Positions 57,428 to 64,000 of a stretch of DNA of 64,000 bases are shown here, in pieces. Made by a program: the position numbers and the translations under genes. How positions within the stretch are numbered: position 1 is the first letter of the stretch; every line of letters begins with the position of its first letter. This stretch comes from Hondaea fermentalgiana (Eukaryota > Sar > Bigyra > Thraustochytrida > Thraustochytriidae), in contig NPFB01000040.1 of the NCBI GenBank assembly GCA_014084085.1, forward strand, positions 217,346-281,345. Direction: 5' to 3'. Below the pieces are notes generated by a model, which worked only from the letters and a program-made list of their open reading frames with translations, was not told the DNA's origin and made no database searches.

Positions 57428-60400
57428 TTACGAGCTGCTACCAGGCTGCGAATTTCTACTCTGCGCACGAGCTCGACGCTGACGACGGTTCTCCTGATGG
57501 GGGTCTTGGGCGTTGGCGCGATTTGCATTCCGTTGGGACTCGAACTCGAGCGGGTCAATTTCGTCGAGCAAAAACTTGCCAACACCCTCCATCGTCCGGA
57601 GCAGCGACTCGCCCGATGAAACAATGTTTTTCAAGATGAACGATCCTGTGCCTCGAAGCGCAGGTTCTTCGTTTCGCGGCACGACATTGGCTTGAGCGCA
57701 TTGATTTTCTTGGTCACAATCCTGGACCTTGGGCCCATCCTCGCCCTTGGACTCCTGCTCCTTGGACGAAATGGAATCATTTCGCAATTGCGTCAACTGC
57801 TCATCTTGGTCTTGAACAAGGGTCTTGAGGCGCGCATTCTCTCGGGATAGACGAACGAGAGCAGACTTGAGTTTGCGCGCAGTGGCAACAGGTACCCAAT
57901 CTTTGCGGAGGAATGGCTTGTTCTCAGCCGCTTGCTCGACGTGTTCGCTATTCGCGAGCGGCTTCGTCTCGAGCTCTGCAATTCGCGCCTTGAGCGCTCG
58001 CACCTCGGCTTGTAGGCCGCGAATCGACTGCGACTCTCGGTACGCTGCAAGAAGTTGCACAAACCGCTGACGGGCGAGCACGGCTCGCGCGCGGGCTTGC
58101 AATTGCACGATGCCGCGACGGCATTGCAAAAATTCAATGCGGCACGATATCATGCGAGTCCAGGCCTCGATGCGTGATGCGGCAGAAGCGAGTCTTGCGT
58201 TGTGCGCAACGATGCGTCGTCCCATGCGCTGCAGAACCCGAACATGGTGCACGATGCGACAAAAGTCTTGACGACCTCGCCGCGCCCGCTCAAGCGCCTG
58301 CACTTGCACAACTGCGACCCTTAGGGCACGGAACCGCGCAAGGGCTTGACGGCCCCGCATAATGCGCTGCAGACAAAGAGCTGCACGAAGACGCGTCACA
58401 AGGTTTCGGGCCAGCTTGCCGCGCACCATCGTCTGAATCCGCAAGGCGCGCTGATGAAGGAGCTGTTTGCGGCGTGTACGAAGCTCCTGCAGGGCCCCGT
58501 GCACAAAGAAGACTCGCGTTTTGCCGATAAAGTACTTTTCAGTGTCGAGAAAGTAGCGAAGAGCATCGTCAAGAGTATTGGCCACGCCTGTGACCTCGTT
58601 TCGCAGCACTTCTGCATGCGGCAAGCGGTCAGCGTAGCCAGCGCGTGAGATGCGGATCGCCTCGACTACACCGCTGCAACGTAGCTGCTCGCGCACCATG
58701 TCTTGGTCGAAGATGTCACGACGCATGCTTGTGTTGGGCTTGATGCAGCGTACAAAGTGAGTATTGGTCGCGGCGATGGCCGTCATGAGCTCATCAAGCT
58801 GCTTGCGAAACTTGAAGGTCAGCGTAAGCGCACGTGTTCCGGACTTTGGTTGGTCAGGTGAGGGCATGAGCGATGCCGCAAAAGGTGATCCGTAGTCTCG
58901 CACATAGGCCCCGAGTCCCTCGTTGAGGGAGTCGAGATTGATGTCTACAAAATTGCGCGCATCGTAGGATACTGCGCCCGCGAAATGCTCGATGGAAAAG
59001 ATGTGCTTGTCAAATCGATCGCGACGAAGCAAATGTTTACGAGCGGTGTCCGCAGTAAGTTTGGCCACAAAGGCGTGATCCGAACCGTTCGGGCGTACAG
59101 ACTCCTCGTGCAAGAGCCCAAAGACACTTGCATTTTTCCCCTGAATCAGAGCGATTGTTTCGGCGCCATCGTTGTGCTCGATACGCTTCCAAGGAACCCC
59201 TTCGCGCTCGTACTCGATCTGAACCTCGTGCAGCACGCTTTCATTGAAGACCTGCTGAAGACGCTCGTTTGTGAAATTGATGCAAAGCTGTTCCAGAGAA
59301 TTCTTTTCAAAACACTCGAAGCCAAAGATGTCGAGTATTTCAATGGTTTGCTTTGCGTTGGCAAGTTTGGTGTCGACATTGCTGTCGGTGTCAGCATCAA
59401 CACAGAGACTACAATTGATGCGTGCGACGAGCCAGTCGAAGAGCGAGGCGTACAGGGCTTTCGCAAGAGCTTGTGCGTTGGCGCGGGAAGCGTTGGCATC
59501 GAGCGGCTTGGATATCGTTTCTGGGCCGACTTTGATGTCGCGGTGTGTGAGGACGCGCTCCAGAGACAGCCACGAAGCGTCGCTATCGTCATCGCTCTGT
59601 GAGATTGCAGAAAGAAGTCGAGGAACAATGTCAGCCTTGGAAGATTCCGTGACGTTCGCTGCGTTGCCACTGTCGGGTGCATCGACAAAGTCGACTTCGA
59701 GCAGAAAGAGGACCGTGGAGAGAACGCTGAGAATGCCGTCAAAGTTGTGGCCGTCCCCAAGGCCGATGGCACGCAGAGCGGCGCGGGTGGCTGTGCCCTG
59801 GACCTTGTCGCGATCGACATCATCATTGTTGGGCAGACTATTGAGGTCTTGCAGATTTGCAAATGTGGAGGCCGCATAGGCTTCGTCGAGACCGCCATTG
59901 ACGAGCTGATACAGCACGTGAAAAGTACGCTCTTGCGAACCCTGATGAGCGATGCGGCTCTTTTCGAGCAAGTATGTCGACAGGGCGGCGCCTACGAGAA
60001 GCCCGTTCTTGTTGAATTGGAGCGCGATGAACTTGCCAAAGCGCGAGCTGTTATCGTTACGCACGGTCTTGGCATTGCCAAAGGCCTCGAGCAACGGGTT
60101 GGACTGAAGGATGCGCGCTACAGTGCGACGATTGGCCGCGGACGCTGTCGCGTCACCCGCGGTGTCGCTGATGAAAGCGAGGTGGTCCATAAGAATCTTG
60201 GTGGACTCGGTTTTGCCGGCGCCGGATTCGCCGCTGACAAGAATACTCTGCGACCTATTCTTGGTGCGCATGTCGGCGTAGCTTGCACACGACGTGCGGT
60301 ACAAGTGCGGCGGGAGCTTTGCATGTGTCTCTTGATCATTTTTCTTGTCGAGAAGTTCTTTGGCATAAGCTTCTTGCGTTTCGGGTGCATAGAGGTTTTC

Positions 60401-60535
60401 GTGCCTGAAGAAAGGATTTACAGCAATACACATGCCTACGGCTGACGTGTATGGTTTATCGCCACGGAACCTTGCTTCGAGGGCATTCACGACGACGTCC
60501 TCGTCGAGCTGAGGCAGCTCATTGAGCTCGTCCAT
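57428..60535 (-). CDS. Unconventional myosin heavy chain, short, with IQ neck and coiled-coil tail
   Basis: 1,035 residues from the ATG at 60535, one exon. The motor begins almost at residue 1, with no N-terminal SH3-like domain. P-loop GESGAGKTESTK is near 102, switch I NDNSSRFGKF near 161, the relay start ILDIFGFECFEKNSLEQLC near 400, and THFVRCIKPNTSMRRD near 595. About five or six IQ motifs (RIQTMVRGKLARNLV, CLQRIMRGRQALARF, QLQARARAVLARQRF) fill 690-835. A short coiled coil (GLQAEVRALKARIAELE; SALVRLSRENARLKTLVQ) covers about 845-930, and a basic Arg-rich end follows. No cargo domain (MyTH4, FERM, DIL, TH1) is visible. It is a dimeric or partly dimeric actin motor; class uncertain. It differs clearly from the myosin at 42998. 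Confidence 0.92.
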   Translation of the reverse strand: MDELNELPQLDEDVVVNALEARFRGDKPYTSAVGMCIAVNPFFRHENLYAPETQEAYAKELLDKKNDQETHAKLPPHLYRTSCASYADMRTKNRSQSILVSGESGAGKTESTKILMDHLAFISDTAGDATASAANRRTVARILQSNPLLEAFGNAKTVRNDNSSRFGKFIALQFNKNGLLVGAALSTYLLEKSRIAHQGSQERTFHVLYQLVNGGLDEAYAASTFANLQDLNSLPNNDDVDRDKVQGTATRAALRAIGLGDGHNFDGILSVLSTVLFLLEVDFVDAPDSGNAANVTESSKADIVPRLLSAISQSDDDSDASWLSLERVLTHRDIKVGPETISKPLDANASRANAQALAKALYASLFDWLVARINCSLCVDADTDSNVDTKLANAKQTIEILDIFGFECFEKNSLEQLCINFTNERLQQVFNESVLHEVQIEYEREGVPWKRIEHNDGAETIALIQGKNASVFGLLHEESVRPNGSDHAFVAKLTADTARKHLLRRDRFDKHIFSIEHFAGAVSYDARNFVDINLDSLNEGLGAYVRDYGSPFAASLMPSPDQPKSGTRALTLTFKFRKQLDELMTAIAATNTHFVRCIKPNTSMRRDIFDQDMVREQLRCSGVVEAIRISRAGYADRLPHAEVLRNEVTGVANTLDDALRYFLDTEKYFIGKTRVFFVHGALQELRTRRKQLLHQRALRIQTMVRGKLARNLVTRLRAALCLQRIMRGRQALARFRALRVAVVQVQALERARRGRQDFCRIVHHVRVLQRMGRRIVAHNARLASAASRIEAWTRMISCRIEFLQCRRGIVQLQARARAVLARQRFVQLLAAYRESQSIRGLQAEVRALKARIAELETKPLANSEHVEQAAENKPFLRKDWVPVATARKLKSALVRLSRENARLKTLVQDQDEQLTQLRNDSISSKEQESKGEDGPKVQDCDQENQCAQANVVPRNEEPALRGTGSFILKNIVSSGESLLRTMEGVGKFLLDEIDPLEFESQRNANRANAQDPHQENRRQRRARAQSRNSQPGSSS

Positions 60536-60789
60536 CTTCTCCTTGCCTCTTAGCTTTCGTGGACCTTGGTGCGTGTCTGTCTGTCTGTCTGTTTGGGTTC
60601 CGTTCGCTCGAACGATCGGGCTTGACGAGCCGAGCCGCCTGACCTGACAGAATCACCACCGTCAGTCAGCCCGCAACGTGAGGCAACTTGTGGGCTCGCT
60701 CGCGACGTTCGGTCACGCAGGCAGAGAGGTCTCTCGACTCGCGTTGAAGTTGCACGTTTCTCGCGTCGTCGCATTGGGCTCCTGGCAAT

Positions 60790-60815
60790 CAGTCAGTCAG
60801 TCAGTCAGTCAGTCA
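60790..60815. repeat. (CAGT)n microsatellite
   Basis: About six CAGT units, then CATTCATT. Confidence 0.9.
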
Positions 60816-60875
60816 TTCATTCTGGCGGTTGCAATGGTCCTGGGCCGCCACTTGCGGAAAAACCGGTAACGCGAT

Positions 60876-60966
60876 GTTCTTGTAAAAAAGAAGGCGAAAG
60901 AAAGAAAAAAGAAGGCGAAAGAAAGAAAAAAGCGAAGGAAAGAAAAAAGCGACGGAAAGAAAAAGT
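60876..60966. repeat. Purine-rich minisatellite, unit about 21 bp
   Basis: Four degenerate copies of a GAAAGAAAGAAAAAAG-type unit separated by GCG or GGCG. The plus strand is almost pure purine, so triplex (H-DNA) formation is possible. Confidence 0.8.
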
Positions 60967-61914
60967 GGGGGGTGAGAATGAAGACTGTGACGACCTAGTA
61001 AATGTGGCGATCGCGGCGGCGTCATCATCGCTGTCGTCGTCATGGCAGCATCATCGGTGTCAGCACACTCCCCTTTGTATTCGCTGTCGATCGATTGAAT
61101 GACTATAGACTTGGTAAAGGCGAGTAGAGATTATCATCAGCTGAGTGGTTGCTCAATCCTTTGTTCGATCGAGGAAAGCATGCTCTCGACCCCAAAGTTC
61201 AACTTCTCGCCAGTGGCAGATAGATCTCGCCCCCCTCAACAATCATCCGCTGCCGCTGCCGATACAGAGCTATACTTGCTGGTGGTGTTGCTGTTGTTGC
61301 CGGTGCCCTCGATGTAGCTCGTGCTCTTCAACTTCAAGTTGCCTCGTCCTACTGTTGTTGTTCTTGCTGGTCTTGCTGCTGCGGCTGCTACAGGCCTACA
61401 CCTGCTGCTATTGCTGCTCGAGAGAGAACCGAGAGCCTCGCTGCCGGCAGCACCATCAGTAGTGCAGTGCCATGCAGCCTGCAGCCAGATCCATTGTCCT
61501 GCCGTGCGCACTCCACCGGACCATAGATCGCTCGCTCGCGGACCCGGTACATGCACTGCGCGCCGCTTTCCCCCCTTAGCCCCTCGCCCGCACGCTCGCC
61601 CCTTCCTCTCATCTCCACTGCCTCTTATCCCATCGCAGCCACGCCTCGCGCCGCCGCAGCCTCGCCTCCCATTCGCCCCTGCCTCTGCGTTCCTACTCCC
61701 ACCGATCTTTCCCAATGGCTAACGTTTCACCCGCAGCCCCATTATTAACTCTCAGTGGCAAGATGCAGTGGCGGTCCGACCTACGCCACTGCAGTGGACC
61801 ACAGGGCCCGCGCCCTCTCGAGGCGCGCCCGGCCTCCCTGTGCAGCGCTTCGCCTCGGCCACCCAGGCCAGGCAAGCCATACCTGCATCTATCTCGCACC
61901 CTTCTCGCCGACAG

Positions 61915-62373
61915 GTACGTGCCGCGCCGCGCCGCGCGCGCCGCCGCCGCCGCCGCCGCCGCCGCGGGGGCCGCGGCCGCCCTCTCCGCCGCCGCGATCT
62001 CCGCCGCCGCGCTCTCCGCGCCGCGCGCCTGCGCCCGTCGCCGCACGCGGTCGGGGTTGGCGGCGACTCGCTGGACTTGGTATCATCTTCTTCTCCTGCT
62101 GCCGCTGCTGCTCCGCCGCGCCTTCTCCGCCCTCGCTCTTGCCGCGCCGCAGCCGCTGCCGGACGCTCTGCCCGAGCGGACGCCCCCGCCCCCTCGCTCC
62201 GCGGGGCCGCGCAGCGAGGCGTCGGAGCGGGCGCGCGAGGCTGAAGCAGGCAGGCGAGAAGAAGGCGGTCGTACACATTGCATTACATGAGATGGATTAC
62301 ATACATGGCTGCTCCGTTGGAGTAAGGGTGAACTAAGGAATGAACTAACTGACCTCGACGACAACGATCACAG
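61915..62373 (+). other. Candidate 5'UTR intron of V-ATPase subunit c
   Basis: Donor CAG|GTACGTG at 61915 and a GAACTAACTGAC branch-like motif at 62341-62352, with CAG at 62371-62373 as a possible acceptor 80 bp before the ATG. There is no pyrimidine tract, so the acceptor is uncertain. Confidence 0.35.
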
Positions 62374-62453
62374 CAGCCAAACACAGAGGCTTCTCTCGTA
62401 CCTAAAAAAGAGTTGCGCTTTTCACCGACAAGAGTCAAGCAACAGCGAGCAAA

Positions 62454-62981
62454 ATGAGCGATGCCGATGCCGAGCTTCTCAACTCGCTGACGGGCCCGTC
62501 GGCATACTTTTTCGCGTACATCGGTGCGGCTTCCGCCATCGTGTTCGCGAACCTTGGCTCTGCCTATGGTACCGCCAAGGCCGGCGTCGGCATCCTTTCC
62601 ATGGGTGTCGTCTCGCCGCACCTGGTGATGAAGAACATCATTCCCGCCGTCATGGCTGGTATCCTGGGTATCTACGGCCTCATTGTGGCTGTGCTGCTCA
62701 ACGGCACCATCTCGGCGCCCGTCGCACCTACGGGCGGCACCATCTGCCCGGAAGGCGAGTGCTTCAAGTACGCTGATGGCTTCCGCGCCCTCGCCTCGGG
62801 CCTCTGCTGTGGCATCAGCAGCCTCGGTGCCGGTATGGCCATTGGCATTGTCGGTGATGCTGGTGTGCGTGCCGTCGGTCAGCAGGACCGCCTCTTTGTC
62901 GGTATGATTCTTATCCTCATTTTCGCAGAAGCCGTCGCTCTCTACGGCCTCATTGTCGCCCTCGTGCTCTCCCAGGGCTAA
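62454..62981 (+). CDS. V-type proton ATPase 16-kDa proteolipid subunit c
   Basis: 175 residues, four membrane helices in two hairpins, slightly longer than the usual 155-165. [13 protein letters not shown] in helix 1-2 and [20 protein letters not shown] in the second hairpin are family signatures. The proton-carrying Glu is E159 in [17 protein letters not shown]. The c subunits form the rotor ring of V0, passing protons across vacuolar and endosomal membranes. The loop between helices 2 and 3 carries a few extra residues with two Cys ([16 protein letters not shown]), which is unusual and accounts for the added length. Start context is AGCAAAATG, nearly the same as subunit G. An entirely separate gene from subunit G at 41858. 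Confidence 0.97.
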   Translation: MSDADAELLNSLTGPSAYFFAYIGAASAIVFANLGSAYGTAKAGVGILSMGVVSPHLVMKNIIPAVMAGILGIYGLIVAVLLNGTISAPVAPTGGTICPEGECFKYADGFRALASGLCCGISSLGAGMAIGIVGDAGVRAVGQQDRLFVGMILILIFAEAVALYGLIVALVLSQG

Positions 62982-64000
62982 GTCGTCTGCTTTTTTTCGT
63001 TCATTCTTTCCTTCACCCAGCGGGCGCCGCGTGCGCGTGCGTGCTCGCATCAAGCCCCGGGCGGGATGACGATGTCCTGAGATCTTTAACATTCATAACC
63101 GATGCATTCATCAACATTTATGCACCGCCTTCCTGCTCCTGCGCTCCCCCTCGCGCGCCTTGACCTCGCCCTCCTTGCCCGGGCCAAGATACCTTTTCCC
63201 GCGCCTCCTTGGGACGTCGCGTGCGCGCTCGCATTTGACGCAATTCAGCTCCCTCTGCCTCCACCTCCTCTACGCGCCGTCGCGCCTCCTGCGCGCCCCG
63301 CATCCGCCCTCTCGCCACCGCTCACGATCGCTGCACCGCCCCCTCCTGGCTCAACTTTCTCAACCTCCCGTGCCCTCAGCTCCTCCCTTTCCCCCCTCTC
63401 CCATCCATTCCCGCCCTTCCCACCCCGCCGCTGCTCAGTGTCTCTCCTGAGTTCCCTACCTTAGAGCTCTCCAGTCCTGACCCCTCCCCACACCCTCCCT
63501 CCCCTCCACTGCGCGCGACGCCGCGCTGCGCCGCCGACCTTGAAAGTGCCCGGAAGCGTGCCAAGTGTCCCTCTCCCCCTCCTCGCCCCCTCTCTCTGCC
63601 TCCCTCTCCCTGCAGTGCTCTCGGCTCCAGCCCGGCGCCGCCGCGTCCACCCGCGCCGCCTCTGCCTGCAGCTGCCTGCCTGCCTCTGGCTGCTGGCCGC
63701 CTCACGTTCGCAGCCTTTCTTTCCTCCCGTGCTCCCTCTTTCTTTCTCGCTTTCTTTCTGCCCTTTCATTCTTGCTCTTTCTTACTTTCTTTCTTTCTTT
63801 CTTTCTTTCTTCTTTTTCTTCGCCTTGTTCCTGCGCTTTGTCCCTGTTCCTCGCCCTGGATACCTCGACTTGCCGGCCTCGGCACAAGTCAGCTTTGCCG
63901 GTTTCCTCGCCCTCGCTACACTGCACTATCCCCTCGCTCTCGGAGTGACCCCGAAAAGTACCTGGTCGCGGCGGCCCCTGCGCCCGCCGCCGCAGCCGCG
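62982..64000. other. Pyrimidine-rich region without a supported gene
   Basis: 1 kb downstream of V-ATPase c. From 63120 on, the plus strand is strongly C/T-rich, and all open frames are low-complexity Pro/Ser/Leu. It contains (TTTC)n at 63784-63810. The last 40 bases become GC-rich, perhaps approaching a promoter beyond the window. Confidence 0.5.
63784..63810. repeat. (TTTC)n microsatellite
   Basis: About seven TTTC units within a longer pyrimidine tract. Confidence 0.9.

Larger units (their letters stand above)
60536..62453. promoter_or_regulatory. Divergent upstream region, second myosin and V-ATPase subunit c
   Basis: 1.9 kb. It carries (GTCT)n near 60578-60596, (CAGT)n, a purine-rich minisatellite, CTG-type repeats near 61230-61430 and very GC-rich DNA at 61920-62270. 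The last contains GCC repeats and a candidate 5'UTR intron. Open frames at 61700-62300 are low-complexity Arg/Ala/Pro in every frame and are not supported. Confidence 0.5.

Noticed and set aside
61700..62340. Several overlapping open frames of 150-190 codons on both strands
   Set aside because: All are Arg/Ala/Pro translations of GCC-rich DNA with no stop codons by composition; none has a family motif.
63102..63950. Pro/Ser-rich open frames downstream of V-ATPase c
   Set aside because: They only reflect the C/T-rich composition of the strand.

Overview
This window looks like nuclear DNA of a flagellated, intron-poor protist with a compact, GC-rich genome. It carries an outer-arm axonemal dynein heavy chain, the intraflagellar transport protein IFT139, two myosins, V-ATPase subunits, a complex I subunit and a SUMO E1 subunit. 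Very large genes are uninterrupted (the dynein runs 15.2 kb in one exon). The introns I can prove share GTACGT or GTAAGC donors and a CTAAC branch-point-like motif. Together with a plant/cyanobacterial-type HAD domain and the unusual protein fusions, this fits a stramenopile such as a thraustochytrid (Labyrinthulomycetes). That placement is inference; no rRNA or other marker is present.

Layout. 1-4603 (-): the 5' part of a very large membrane protein joining a SCAMP-type four-helix domain to cNMP-binding-like, PDZ and GRAM domains. 5591-6886 (-): a single-pass membrane protein with thioredoxin-like folds. 8281-11364 (+): RAD54. 11545-13080 (-): an FSH1 serine hydrolase fused to a HAD phosphatase. 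13648-14907 (-): a C2 protein. 15220-17058 (-): a leucine-rich-repeat protein. 17632-18065 (+): a small spliced coiled-coil gene. 18236-22402 (-): IFT139/TTC21B. 23148-38306 (+): an outer-arm dynein heavy chain of the beta (DNAH9/11/17) type. 38701-40224 (-): argininosuccinate lyase with a mitochondrial-type presequence. 41858-42208 (+): V-ATPase subunit G. 42998-47737 (-): a myosin. 48751-49614 (+): an ankyrin-repeat protein. 50140-51115 (-): NDUFV2, two exons. 52139-52645 (-): a small membrane protein. 53585-53684: a 100-N assembly gap. 53752-54902 (-): SUMO E1 subunit AOS1/SAE1, two exons. 55292-56080 (-): a DUF4291 protein. 56402-57130 (+): a Ser-rich membrane protein. 57428-60535 (-): a second myosin. 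62454-62981 (+): V-ATPase proteolipid subunit c.

How the genes work together. The 15-38 kb block is enriched for cilium genes. IFT139 and the dynein heavy chain are head to head over a 745-bp shared promoter region, and the adjoining LRR and coiled-coil genes also form a divergent pair. The two V-ATPase subunits belong to one complex and each lies next to a myosin gene. The rest is housekeeping: recombination repair, arginine synthesis, respiration and sumoylation. I saw no tRNA, rRNA, transposon or CRISPR array. Intergenic DNA is rich in microsatellites, and an 8-mer, GCGCAAGT, recurs there and may be a promoter element.
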